Assembly: GCF_026210795.1 (NCBI RefSeq)
Contig: NC_089443.1
Location: forward strand, 2,666,001 to 2,730,000
From: Rhizophagus irregularis
Lineage: Eukaryota > Glomeromycota > Glomeromycetes > Glomerales > Glomeraceae
Direction of reading: 5' to 3'
Length of the DNA stretch: 64,000 nt
A program made the translations under genes and the position numbers. This document shows positions 11,242 through 23,654 of the stretch, piece by piece (positions within the stretch are counted from its first letter, which is position 1; the number at the start of each line of letters is the position of its first letter). The notes under the pieces are model-generated. The model had not been told where the DNA came from. It did not search any database and worked only from the letters and a program-made list of their open reading frames with translations.

Positions 11242-12064
11242 CTATTCCTTTGAAATGTTTTCAAAAATTTCAAGCCAGATTTTAGGCCCTTGACCGCCGG
11301 ATACATCAAATCTAATTTCGTCATAAAAATTTTTTAAAATAAAAAACCACTTTATTAGTAAAAAAAAAAAAATATTAATACGAAATTTTACATTTCGAAC
11401 TTTCTACATACTTGTTATTAATAGTAAAATGTGGTACACCGGCAATTCCTTTTTTAAGAGCTTGTGATATCTCATCTTTAACTTGTTGCATTCCTTCTTC
11501 ACTCTTCAAGAATTGCAATACTTTTTCTTTATCTAAACCAACAGACGCTGCAGCTTCCGAAAGAACATCATAATCTGCCGGACTTTTGCCTTCCTCATGA
11601 TAATTATGAAATAATACTTCTACTATTTCTTCGTGTTTTCCTTGTGATTTTGCATAATTGATTAAGCGATGTGCATCGTAAGTTTGAGCTACAACTCCGT
11701 CATGATCGAAGCTAATCCCGATCTCTCTGCCTGATTCAATTAGTATCGCTGCATTGGAGTTAAATGTTGATTCTCCAAATTTTTTCATTAGTATTTCCTT
11801 TTTAGACTGGGGTTCCTTTGTTAGCGATGGATCTAACAAATAAGGAAACCACTCGATTTCAAAAGAAAGATTTGGATATAGTTCTTTCGATTGTTTAATT
11901 GCTTCCTCGAGTCTTCGTTTTCCAACATAACACCTACCATAATTAAATAAATATATTAATTGGCTTGCTCGAATTTTTTGAACTGAAATTGCGTAAGCAC
12001 ACCATGGACAAATTACATCAGATACAATATCTATATGGACCGTTTTCTTATTTTCATTGGACAT
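11242..12064 (-). CDS. DsbA-family thioredoxin-fold oxidoreductase (FrnE-like)
   Basis: Three exons (12003-12064, 11412-11933, 11242-11311) give 217 aa. The start is the only Met upstream of the HIDIVSDVICPW strand. The active-site CPWC lies at residues 19-22 and is followed by YVGKRRLEEAI, the typical FrnE/2-hydroxychromene-2-carboxylate isomerase-like layout; the cis-proline loop is GVPHFTIN. The family performs thiol-disulfide exchange or glutathione-linked reactions. There is no signal peptide, so a cytosolic location is likely. Intron 1 (11934-12002) is 69 nt, in frame and free of stops, and interrupts the CPWC motif. Intron 2 (11312-11411) uses a GTATGT donor and joins to a 23-codon last exon ending ...FDVSGGQGPKIWLEIFENI. 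The fold and CxxC call is firm; the substrate is unknown. Confidence 0.9.
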
Positions 12065-14707
12065 TTTTGAAAGTTATTACTACTCTTTATTATAATTTTA
12101 ACGGTTTATATATAGTTGAAAATATTTCACTTGTGAATTTCAAGCGATTAAATATTTTTTTCAATAACAATAGTTATCTTTTTTTATAATAACATTGTTT
12201 TGCTGAAATTATTGTTTCCCTATTGATTGTTTTAATTGTGTAATACATCACATGCCTGAAAATCTTGTATGCCGATTTATTGCCTATTACAAATGTATAA
12301 AAAAAAACAGTAAAAATTATATATTTTATAGTTAAATCTACATTACCTAATATAATGTTGACTTACCAAAATAAAACAAAATTATAAAAATTATATATTG
12401 AAAAGATTAAAACTAATCTAAAATTAAATCTTCATCTAAAATAATAATATTAAAATAATAATAAAATAAATAAATTATATTTACAATCTACCTTTTTTAT
12501 AGCAAATTTTAATATAACAAATTATTATTGTAGCATTTACAAATAGCATAATCATATGAAATATTAAGTAATTTTCACTATATTACATGATTTATAATTA
12601 TTTAAACTTTTTCATTTTTAAAAAAAAAGTAAAAAAAAACAAGTTTTTTCAATATTTTTAATACATTATATATTATATTAATTAAAAATATAATAAAATT
12701 ATAATATAAATGAATAAAAATATGTAGAATCTTCTTTCTTCTGATGAATATTTTATTAGCAGGTAGATTTTACCATAAATTTATTTATTTATTTTTTTTT
12801 TTATTAACTGCAATGCATTTGAAGATTTATTAAATCATAAAATGCTATAGCAAAATTACAATAAATAAAATATAACCCTAAATTATAATCTAATATAATT
12901 GACCTCAAAACCACTCATCATTCTGAAAAGCATCTCATATATACACTGTCAGGTGAAAGTTTTTGCTCAGAGGGTAGGATTCATTTAAAATAGCCCATCT
13001 TAGTATAAACACCTCTTTTTTTCACAAGATATCCACAGGACTTACTATACTATAGCTAAAATGCTAAATAAAAAAGATTTTTGTCCTATAAAGTAAGTAA
13101 TAAACAACCAGATTGTTCCTTTTACATACATCCAACTAGGACCAGTATTAAGCAATTCATTTAACTAAGTTGTAGGATCCATTAGGTACAACATAAAAAG
13201 TCAAAACCAACTAGTTATAGACAGAAGAGTTCATACAACAAATTCTAAAAACTATCTGTAAACTCTATTCATAATATAAACATAGTACAAAATAAAAATA
13301 TAAAAATAAAGAAAAAAAAACAATAAAATTGAAAAAGAATATAAAAGTAAAAAAACTATAAACTCTATATATAAAGACACAAAAAAACTGAAGAACAATA
13401 AATCTATCAGAAAGTTTATTGCAGTCCCTCTTCTTTCTTGAAGTAAAGAAACCACCAAAAATAAAATTTAAATATATATATGAAATTTGTTTAAAGATAA
13501 ATCTAAAATTAGTTTCACAAAATTGGATAATACCATTAAAGTCATTGGAAAATCCAAAATTAGTTTTCCAATTTACCCTATAAAAAATTTTTATCTGAAT
13601 ATTTCCTAATTTCCATTATTTCTTCGTATCTTCTATAAAAATTCTGTGAAAATGATACATTCACAGATATCCGTGTTAGTGAGATGAAAATTTTTATGAT
13701 TTAAGACTATTAATTCCATAAAATAATATATTCACAGAAAAAATATGAAAAGATAATATAGATCAGATTTTTTACAGGACTAAAGTAATACAAAAAAGCG
13801 AGAGAGTATCAAAATCGGTAATTATTTGTTGTATCATTAGAAAATTCTGAAATGTGTTTAAGAATACATTCAATAATGCATATAATCTAATTCAGAATTT
13901 TTAAAGAGCATTTTGATTGGTAATTTTTGTTGTTGCTTAATCAAAAAATGTAACTGTGTTGTTTTTGTGAATTTTATAAAGGAGATATTGAAGATTTACA
14001 CTTGAAATATTTCAGTAACTAGCAAAATTATCTTAAAAATAAGTTTTAAATAAGTGTTTCTTATGTTAAAAAGCATTTATATACTTTTTAATAATAGCAT
14101 GATCAAATATTTTAAAGAATAAGAGCTTGTTAGTATATAGAATATTGTTGTATAAAAATTTTACAAAGTTTTTATTAATAAGAAATTTGTCAATAACTCT
14201 TTTCATATTGTAAGTTCAGTTTTTCTGCTTAAAAGGTTTACTTAATAGTATTCATATCTTGTTATTATTTCCAGGCTTGCTTATTCTAAACAGTCAGTAC
14301 TAATATCTTTTCAGATCGTCTTAAGTTCAGAAAAAAAAGAAAAAAATGTGTAAAAAGTGTCAAAGAACATTAATTAAAAGTTTAAAACTATACTAAAATA
14401 AACCATTAGCGGTTTTTTTTACATTAGCGCTATACTTGAAGTATAATAAAATAAAATAAATAACCATAAACTACCATAAAATTTATTAAATTTATATATA
14501 AAGCATAATATAAATTATATTCTAATGAAATTCATTAGATAAATCTCCAGCCTATAGAATTCATTATAGTAAGGGTAAACTGTAGTTTGATAATAAAATT
14601 AATTGCATTTTAATTGTATAATAAATTATTATACAATAAGAATTATTTTTAGTTGATTATATAATAAGTTAGAATTATGTATATTATTACTCTATTTGGC
14701 ATTTAGT
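12065..14707. other. Long AT-rich stretch without a gene
   Basis: No credible coding region. At 12900-13230 and 13600-14340 the composition is less AT-biased, suggesting old decayed insertions, but I see no TIRs or target duplications. The frame at 13252-13458 is a low-complexity hydrophobic translation. Confidence 0.5.
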
Positions 14708-14724
14708 AAAATAATAATAATACT

Positions 14725-15889
14725 GATTGGGATCGACTACATTTCTCACCCGCCGATCACTTAGCCATTTTTTCAGCGGAAGTTGCTGAAGGAAAAACTT
14801 GGTTTTTCTCACTTAAGTGATTGTAGAGTGCTTTTATTATTTGTTTTAGACTTCTTGTGCATTCTTTTCGAAGACTCGAATGGGCCTTTAAGCTCAAAGT
14901 TTTAGTGGAGTTACAAAACTATAGAGCAGTTCGCAAAAGTAATTTCTTTGCGAAGCTTTTTTCGCTGGGTTCCTGAAAGTTGTAACAGTTACATATTGAG
15001 CGGGCTTTGGGCTTTGGCTATCTAGTATGAAGTTTTCCTGTTGGTTTCTTTACTTTTAGAAGTATTGAGAAAGTTTTTCCTATGGAGTATTAGTTGAAGT
15101 AAAGGTGGCCACTTGGGAAGTGGGCTTTTTTTTGTTATTAGTTGTTGTTTGAGGGGTTTGAAGTGGTAGATGGAGGCTTGGTATTTATTACCCTTTTTAC
15201 TCAGTTTTTCCTTAGGAATTTTCTAAGGTTATGACTTTCCTTTTTGTTTTTTAGTTTTTTTCATTTTTCTGGAATTTTGGCGTTTTTACTCTTAGTTTTA
15301 TTTTGGGAGAGCTGGAAGTATTGGAATGTTGATCATCTGGGCTGAAGGTTTGGTGTTACTTAACTTTTTTGGATTTATGTAGATCGGTCCATTTAGGAGG
15401 GCTAATGGGATTGGTGGATTTTAGTTTTTAATTTTTACTAATCAAAGTTGATTAGCAGTGGAATTGTCAAAATTAGATTCATTAAATTACATTAAAGCGT
15501 AATAGTTAAACCTGGTGTATCCACCTGAATATGATGAAGGCTAAGATTATGTAATGTGACCTATGGTTTTCATCCCAGAACGTGCTAACTCTTTGTAGGA
15601 CTACACCATGGTGAATTAGTGTGTACAGTAAGGCTGCACATTTTAATAAAGGATCATGATGTCCTTTGGAGGAACCCTGTGGGAATCATAGGGGGTTTGA
15701 TTTTTACATTCCTTTTTTTGTTTTTAATGTATTTATAATGGTAATACAGTTCATATCGGGGTAATTTTGACTTAAAGGTCTACCTGTATGTGGGTATGAT
15801 CTTATTTATTTTATGTAAATATGTTGTGATTATTGTAATTACACCTTAAATAAAGACGACCGACCTCCTTTGAGTATAAAGGAGAAAAA
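14725..15889 (+). mobile_element. Non-coding retroelement (SINE-like or LINE-derived), copy 2
   Basis: A 1.17-kb GC-enriched island flanked by a 17-bp direct repeat, AAAATAATAATAATACT (14708-14724 and 15890-15906). The 3' end has an AATAAA-like word (TTAAATAAAG near 15847) and a short A-run. No long open frame. It shares 5' wording (GGGATC...TAC.TTTCTC, then CCATTTTTTC) and several internal blocks with the element at 825-1929, but the two have diverged strongly. Target-primed integration is inferred from the duplication and tail. The parent LINE is not identifiable from this window. Confidence 0.75.
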
Positions 15890-15906
15890 AAAATAATAAT
15901 AATACT

Positions 15907-16264
15907 AAATAATTCTTTATATTATTTAATTAAAGTAAAGCTATTAAATAAAAATCAAAAAGAAAAAGCCTTTACTTGCTTTTATATTTTTAATATAATA
16001 TTAATAATGTCAAATCTATTATATTAAACTTATAATTATATTTAATCTAATAACTAATAATCCTAATATTTAGCCAATAAAATATGTCAATTTTTTCTTA
16101 CTATAATAAAATAATAATCAATTAAATCCTTTAAATTTTTTATAACAAATTTGACTTTTTTGTTATATTAAAAATAAAATATATATAATTATTACAATAT
16201 AAAATAATTTTATTTTTTTAAACTTTTAATTAAAAAATTTGGTTATACAAAGTATAACTACATA
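15907..16264. other. AT-rich gap
   Basis: Simple AT-rich sequence; nothing recognised. Confidence 0.5.
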
Positions 16265-16455
16265 CAGTCAAACCTTTATATAATGATATGTCGGGACATA
16301 TATGAAATTTTTAGAAAATATCGTTATATCAAAGTTATACCGATATTTATATGTCCTCAGTCCTCACATATAGTGGGAAAATAAAATTTTATCGGTATAA
16401 CAAGTTTTTAATAGTATATCGGTATATCGAATATCGGTATATCGAGGTTAGACTG
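16265..16455. mobile_element. Short Tc1/mariner-type MITE
   Basis: 191 bp, TA-flanked (16263-16264 and 16456-16457), with TIRs CAGTCAAACCTTTATATAA and, from the right as reverse complement, CAGTCTAACCTCGATATAC. Internal repeats of ATATCGGTATA. Non-coding. Confidence 0.8.
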
Positions 16456-16976
16456 TATAGAAAAGACTTTTATTTTTATTAAATAATAAAAATATTTAAA
16501 TAATATTAGTATTAAAATATATTTATAAACTAAAAGAAATAAAAAGAAAATAAAAAACAAAAATAAAAATATAAAAGAAATAAGTAGAATTCTAAACAAT
16601 ATATATAAAAAAAACAGTTAATAATAAAGTAGAATTCTAAATAATATATATATAGATTAGATAAAAATTTTATAAATAAACTATTTTCAATTTTACTAAA
16701 TAAACTCTTACATTACTAAGCAATTTATTTTGTAATTATTTTATATTATAAATATTTAAAAAATATATATAGATTAGAAAATTTACTAAGATTAATAATT
16801 AAAAATTATAAGTGTAATTTTAATATTTATTAATGATAAATTATCATTAATTACATGATTTATAAAAAAATTTATATATATTTATTTTTTTTTATTTTTT
16901 TTATTTATAGTATATCTGATTAAAACTTTATTAAAATTTAAAATCATATAAAATTACAAATATAAGAAAAATCCCA
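16456..16976. other. AT-rich gap
   Basis: Simple AT-rich sequence with a duplicated word GTAGAATTCTAAA near 16585 and 16628. No gene. Confidence 0.5.
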
Positions 16977-17403
16977 CTTCTACTGAGCATAGTGGACATC
17001 CCTATTTTATCACAATTTTGCCGATCATTTGCCGATCATTTGTTGATCACTATTTTATCATATCACATTTAATATTAGATTTTTTTTAAAGTTAATCTCA
17101 GTTATCTCAGCATCCAGTGATCAGAATTTTATGATTTTTAGCTTGTTAGAAAGCTTAGGACTTGATGAATCCGATCATCTTTATTTTACAAAATTTGGAG
17201 TTATATATCTTGAGATATTTGCATTCGGAATCTTCTAATTATTTTATTATATAATTTATCTTATTAGTTGGAGTAATTATACAAATTATACAATTATAAT
17301 TCATTAATTTTCATTAATCAAAATAAAATATTAATTTTTATTATTAAAAAATTTCAATAAAGTGACTTTTGCAATTTAATAAAAATTATTATATTAATAC
17401 TAA

Positions 17404-20400
17404 TTATATATCATTATAATTTAACCATTGTTGATACATTATATCATATTGATTTTCTACATCACATTCTGTTCTTTCTAATATGTTTTCAATATTCTCT
17501 TCTTCATCATTTTCATCATCATTATTATTTTCCTTTTCAAATAAAGGGATTTCATTTTCTTTTAATGAATGTCGACAATCTTTGATCCAAACTCTTAATA
17601 TTTTTCACCCTGCAATAATGATAAATAATCAAAACAAAAATTACATTTATCATCATATAAAGTACTTAAACATTCTTTATGAAAACTGTGTCCACAAAGT
17701 AAAACAATTCCATTAGATAAATCTATACTATTTGATAATAAACAATTATTTGCATCACAAAATTTATCATCTGCTGGTATTTTTTGTGTATTCCAGCCTA
17801 AAGGAAGTACCTTTACATCCACTTCAATATCAAAACTTGGAAGATAAAATTTTGGATATCTATCATTATTAATTTGTTTTGTATTTCCTATATTCTGATG
17901 AATCTTATCAAATATTGAGAATAAAAATAATGAAACCTTTTTTTCTAAAGATTTTAATTCTTTAATTTGAGACTTAGCTGGATTTCTCAAATTAACAAAA
18001 GAATTTTTAAAAGGATTATTATTTCTTTCAGCATCAATAATTTTTGCTTTTTGTATAATTTGTAACTCTGAATTCGATTCTGCTGTTTGATGCCTTAAAG
18101 AGTTATGAAAATTTTCAACAAAATAATCATTAAAAATTGGTAAATTATTTTTTAAAATATTAATTATTGGATGATTTTTTGAAGTCCAATAAAATACATC
18201 ACTTAAAAACATAAGTGGTGCTTTATTATAATTATGTCTTCTCAATCTTTGAACTAATATCCAAATTTTTACAGTACTTTCTAAATATCCTTCAAAAAAT
18301 CCACTTCTAAAAAGTATTGCATATATATCCAAAGTAAGTGGAATAGAATTATCTAATAAATCTATCATCATTTGATATTCTGCATCTTTTAAATTTCCAA
18401 ATCTTTTTGTAACAATATCACGAATATTTTTCCATCCATGATAAGTTAAATGTAAAATAAGATTGATTACTGTTTGTTTTAGTTTTTGAGATAATATTTT
18501 TTTATCTCCAAATAAGTTATGATATAGCATCTCAAAAAAGAAATGATATGTTTTAAATAGTATTTCTCTGCTGTTTAAAGAGACATGAAGTGGACCTATC
18601 ATAGGAATTAAATTTAACACTTGCTCTAGAACTCCAGAATTAATGCCTTTCTTAATTCTAAGTGTTATAGCTCTTCTTATATTTACTTGTCCTGGCCAAT
18701 CAGCAATTACAGGAATGATAAAATTATTTAAATAATTTTCTTCAATATTTTCTAATCTTTCAAATGCTTTAAATACATAATCTAAACATTCAATATAATC
18801 CTTAAGTACTATGTAAAGGATGCAAAATAAAGTCTACTAATTTGCTATTAGACATTGATCTTAATTCATGGTAATTTTGAATTCTACCATCATAATTATG
18901 AATATTAAGTAGTTCAACTCTATTTTCATAAGAATCTTCAATTAAAAAATTTTTCCATAATTCTTTTTACATATAATAACTTTTACCTAATTGATTCATA
19001 AAATTATTTTTAATGTTATTAATAATTAATCCAGGATCAATTCCTTTAGGATTATGTATTGAAAAATTATTTAATGAATAAAATGGTATTTTTGGAATTT
19101 TAGTATTTGTATTCAATAATATTGTTACAAAATGATAAATATTGTGAGTTTGTAACAATGTTGGTTGATTACGCCTATGAATATTATGGTAATCATCTAT
19201 ATTAAGAATAAACATATTTTCTATATTTTGTAAACAATAATTATCTACAGTTTGTTGGTGTTCATTTGAAATAAAATTTTTTTTACGATTTACTGTTTTT
19301 CTTGTTACTGAAACTCCTATATTTGCCAATGTATCAATAGAAGAAGAAGAAGCTCCAGAAGTTTCCAAGTATGATCCAATATCAACTTTAATTCCATTAA
19401 TATATTTATTATTAATGCTAGCTAAAAAATAACATAAAGAAACTAATTTTTTTTTGTTGTTATTATTTGTTGTTTCAGATTTAGTATTAGGATTAGTTCC
19501 AACATATAATTCATCAAAAAATCCAATTAAATCTTTATCAGCTGTTTCTAACATAGTTTTAAAAGCTATTGGATCATAAATAGGTTTAAGATTTAATCTA
19601 TGTTGATTATTATAAAGAATATTAGACATTTTTATTATTTTACTACTTAATTTAATTTCACTTGAAATTTTTAATTGTGTCATAATTTCTTGATAATCTG
19701 ATTCAAATTGTTGTAATTCTTCTCCAGTATATAAGATATCTTTTCTAAATAAATAAGTATAATTTCCTATTTTTGATATATTGTCATTATTATTTTTTCT
19801 AGAAATTGGTGCTTTATATTCTTCAGTTTGTAAATATTGAGAATCTTTATCAGTTTTTTTTTTACACATACTGCAAATCATTGCAAGTTCATCTAATTCT
19901 AATACTTTAATTAATCTTGTTGGAACTTTTTGAAGACTAAATTGTTTGCTTGTATTTTTTGATTGATTTAAGTATTCATCATGTTTTGGATGTTGACAAG
20001 TTTTTATTTGTTTAGTTTCTATTGATTCATTTTGTATAACTTCTATTGATTCATTTTGTATAACTTCTATTGATTCATCTTGTATAGCCTCTATTAGTTC
20101 ATCTTGTATAGTTTCTATTGATTCATCTTGTAAATTATCATTATCATTTAAATTGTTTTTTTTAATTGGAATAGGTGCTTTGTATTTTTCATTTTGTAAA
20201 TATTCAGAATCTTTATCAGTTTTATTTCTACACATACTACAAATTTCTGAAGATTCATTTAATTCTAAAACTTCAATTAATCTTTTTGGAACCTTTTTAA
20301 GATTAAGTTTGCTTGATTTTTTTTTTGTATTTTTTGATTGATTTTTATATTCATCATGTTTTGGATGCTCACAACTCTTATTATAATTAATATTTCTAGT

Positions 20401-20571
20401 TTCATTTAAAATAAATTGATTGTAATGTATTTGGCATAAATACATTCCAACTGAAATAATTAATTTAGTAGATTTTGGTATTTTAGTGTTATAAGTGATT
20501 GGCTTTATTCTTCCATTACATTCAATGGAATCAAAATTGCAAATATTTGAAAAAGTAGAAGTGTTATCCAT
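17404..20571 (-). pseudogene. Broken glomeromycotan RING-finger family gene, candidate transposase
   Basis: The frame starts at 20571 and is open for 534 codons. It contains two tandem Cys/His modules (CEHPKHDEY...CSMC at residues 67-114 and CQHPKHDEY...CSMC at 192-236) joined by five QDESIE-type repeats. Then follows a core with NIDDYHNIH, GPLHVSLN and VENFHNSLRHQT, and a C-terminal RING-like finger (CDANNC...CGHSFHKEC...CNFC). I recognise this as a large Rhizophagus family with no assigned function. The acidic and His-rich core words could form a DDE/RNase H-type active site, which is inference. Three lesions: a TAA stop at about 18967, a frameshift near 18812, and a one-base frameshift near 17605 in an A-run, after which the C-terminus continues in another frame to 17404. 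Alternatively the first break could be spliced out. Length without breaks is about 1,050 codons. Confidence 0.75.
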
Positions 20572-20801
20572 TTTTTATAATTAAAAATTATGAAAGTATT
20601 TAAAAAAATATTGTTTTTTTATTTTAGATTTTCTAATTTTGCTAAAGCAATTTTTTTGTCTATTTATAAAAAAACTGATTAAATATAACACATAGAAAAC
20701 TTTTAAAATAATTAATTTTATCTTATATTTTTAAAATAGTAAACAAAAATAAATTTTAGAAAATATATAAAGTTTTAAAATCAAATAATCATATATTACT
20801 T

Positions 20802-21145
20802 AAAATTGACTAAATATAACATATAAGTAAGTTTTGGTTTCAAGCGAATTAGGATGCCATTTTTTTACCATATATTTCTAAATGGTTAACAAATATATAA
20901 TGAAAATTTCAAAGTTGGCTTAAAAGTCTGTGGCTTTGTACAAAACTTTGAAGTCTAAAAATTGCAAATTTATTAAAATTGACTAAATATAGTATATAGG
21001 TAACTTTTGGTTTCAAGCGAATTAGGATGCCATTTTTTCACCATATATTTCTAAATGGTTAACAAATATATGATGAAAATTTCAGAGTTGGCTTAAAAGT
21101 CTGTGCTTTGTACAAAGTTTTAAAGTCTAAAAATAGTAAATTTCC
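20802..21145. repeat. Tandem duplication, about 175 bp x 2
   Basis: Two consecutive copies start at AAAATTGACTAAATATA (20801 and 20976). Each contains GGTTTCAAGCGAATTAGGAT and TTTCTAAATGGTTAACAAAT. It lies in the non-coding right half of the 16986-21548 transposon, upstream of its gene, so it could be part of the promoter. Confidence 0.8.
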
Positions 21146-21557
21146 TAATTAAATACTAAAAATTTATATATAAAATTAATAAATATCAATTTTAGTAATG
21201 AAAAAGGTTTATTATTTTATTCTATATCGTTAAAAAACTTAAATTTATCAATTTTTATAGCCCGGCCGAATGTATATCGGTGTAGCCAAGGCTGCCAAGC
21301 CAGATCGGCCGATTTTATATAATGTGATAATTCATAATAGAAATACAAAATCGTGAATATCTTGGCATATAGTGATCCAAAATTAATGAAAATACCACCA
21401 TTTGACTCGTCTCGATGAGGCGAATCCAATGAGCACAACTTTATCAAAATTGGATGACTGAATTTCGAGATATTGTTTATTGAAGTTTGAAAAATATATA
21501 TGATCAGCAAAATGATCGGCATGGTGATATAAGCATGTCCGCTATGCTCTTCTACTG

Positions 21558-21778
21558 TGCAATAAAAATCTCTAAGCATACTTAATTTATATATTTATTA
21601 AAAATATTTTATTTAAGAATTAATTTAAATTTCATCTCAGATGATTTTACTAATAAAAATTAATTAATTTTACCTTAAATGAATTTAATAATTAAAAATT
21701 TTAGTTTAACTGCAAGTGATTTTTAAATTTTTTCACTCTAGATAAATTTAATAATTAAAAATTTTTATTTCATCTAAG
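21558..21778. other. AT-rich gap
   Basis: Contains loose repeats of AATTTAATAATTAAAAATTT. No gene. Confidence 0.5.
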
Positions 21779-21910
21779 GTGATTTTTACCTTATTTTGTA
21801 TTACATTTTTATTGATACAAATATGTAATAATTTTTTTCTTGCAGAATTATTATTACTTCTATTAAATAATTTATACAGTGATATTTTAAATTACGCTTC
21901 TTTTACTATA

Positions 21911-22143
21911 ATGGAATTAGATTGGAAATCATTTATAAATTTTCCAAAAGATATTGAAGACATTCTTACATCACCAAACTTTTTTACTGAAAGTGGTGTA
22001 AACTGTGAAATAAAAAACACTATTATATCTTCTAACTATAACTTTTTTATTGAATTAGAAGTAGAACCTATAAACTCAATTATTGATAATACAAATACTT
22101 TTGACTATTTTAATAATAACTCAAACTTTTCTATTTATCAATA
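21911..22143 (+). pseudogene. Hypothetical protein fragment cut by a MITE
   Basis: A frame beginning at ATG 21911 (MELDWKSFINFPKDIEDIL...) has ordinary amino-acid composition. It is preceded by a good acceptor (TTTCTTGCAG at 21836-21845), so it may be an exon of a longer gene. The open frame runs on to 22231, but the bases after 22143 belong to a TA-flanked MITE, so the genuine C-terminus is lost. No family recognised. It could equally be chance. Confidence 0.35.
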
Positions 22144-22631
22144 CAGCTCGCCCTTCTACAATCACACCCCTCGACCATCCAATGGTGCGATTATAATGAG
22201 TGCGCTTTATTGTGGAGGGTTAAATATATAATCACACATATATAAATTTTTAAAAAATTTTTAAGAAACGCGATTATATATATATATATATATATAAAAT
22301 AATTAAGTAAAAAAGTTTATATGTAAAATATACTTAAAACCATCGAATTTTTGAAAAATAAAAACTTAAATTTTTCCTCATGTGTAAAACAACAAAATAA
22401 TAAAATGAAACGCACAGTTATTTTATAAATCACGTGATTTGTGTGCTTATGCAGGGGGAAATTTACATATATTTACTATAATATGGGGCCGACATTTGGT
22501 GTGATTGTACTTATAACTAATAAAGTGATTATAAAAGGGGTATTTTATATATAAAAAAATCTGGACTAAAAAATGTGTGCCTTAAGGAGGGGAGTTCTTA
22601 TATGGGAGGTGCCTATAAAGGGGGTCGACTG
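22144..22631. mobile_element. Tc1/mariner-type MITE
   Basis: The right TIR as reverse complement is CAGTCGACCCCCTTTATAGG. The left end, CAGCTCGCCCTTCTACAAT, is a diverged match. TA flanks lie at 22142-22143 and 22632-22633. It contains a (TA)n run near 22276 and a TCACGTGA palindrome near 22432. Non-coding; it interrupts the frame at 21911. Confidence 0.7.
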
Positions 22632-22633
22632 TA

Positions 22634-23654
22634 TAATCTTAAAGATAGATCTATAAATTGTACTGTACAGTAAGTTTCAATAAAAGTTTATACAGTATAG
22701 TACAGCTTTTTTCTCAAAAATAAATAATTGGCTCAAAAATCTTAAATTTAGCTTTATGAAAAATATTAACAATATGAAAATAAAACTTTAAAATAAAATT
22801 TATAATTTTTTTATTAAATTTATTAAACAAATACAATAATAGTAATATTGTCTATACATATAATCTTTTTACACAAAAAAAAAATTAAAGATTAATATCA
22901 TTAAAAAATTCATAAATATTTAAGTTATCTTGATAAAAATTTATGTGTAGGTAGTTTCACAGATAAAGTAATTAAACATATTACCTTCTTGTATTAAAAT
23001 AATAAAGTTGAATGATTTAAACAAATTTTTGAAATTGCTATTAAAAGATTAGAATTAATTTTTAAATCTAAACCAAAATAAAGATAATTTAATAAAGAAG
23101 CATTATTTTTAATAAAAGGAAAAATTTCAAAAGAAGTTTATTGAAAAATACTTCTAATGAACAACTTATTTAATTTTCCAAATCCTATTTTATTTAACCA
23201 AAATAACAAAATTACATTATAAAGTGAAAAAAATGTATGGCATAGTATATTTATGCAAAAAAATCTATATCTCCACAAATATTTAAGCTAACCTAATAAA
23301 ATTATTATTTGAATAGTCCTATACCTGCTAAACAACTTTAAGATCTGTTTATTTAACCAAAATGATAAATGTTATCAGGATCCCGAATAATATTAATATA
23401 ACTTACAAATAAACTTTAAATACTGAAGTAAAAATACATTTTATGATATAACTCTGTCAATATTGAAGCTAAGAATTCGATATTACTATCATTAGAATCC
23501 ATTCATCAAGACAAATCTAATGATATAAATTTTATTAAAATCGAATCACTGGTTGTGTTAAAAACAGGGGTATATAGAATAACAAATTTTGAAAATACCT
23601 TTGTAATACGCAATTTTTGAAAAATTTTAATATAAACTCTATGCAAATTCAAAT
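22634..23654. other. AT-rich stretch with a truncated palindromic repeat
   Basis: No gene. From about 23370 to 23650 there is a copy of the repeat seen at 53047-53340 (AGGATCC near the left end, a hairpin-module relic CATTCATCAAGACAAATCT near 23500, ATAAACTCTATGCAAATT at the right). The LINE begins where this copy breaks off. Confidence 0.5.

Larger units (their letters stand above)
16986..21548. mobile_element. TIR DNA transposon with 9-bp target duplication carrying the RING-family gene
   Basis: Ends: AGCATAGTGGACATCC on the left and, as reverse complement on the right, AGCATAGCGGACATGC. A perfect 9-bp direct repeat, CTTCTACTG, lies immediately outside (16977-16985 and 21549-21557). Subterminal GCCGATCATTTG-like words repeat at both ends, and a hairpin-module copy sits inside each end (17100-17220 and 21350-21475). 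The only gene is the minus-strand RING-family pseudogene at 17404-20571. A nine-base duplication is typical of Mutator-like elements, but the protein is not a MULE transposase that I recognise. A 611-bp relative with the same TIRs is at 31905-32515. The boundaries are directly visible; the role of the gene as transposase is inferred. Confidence 0.88.

Noticed and set aside
21217-21579. 120-codon minus-strand frame
   Set aside because: It crosses the right TIR and target duplication of the 16986-21548 transposon and a hairpin module.
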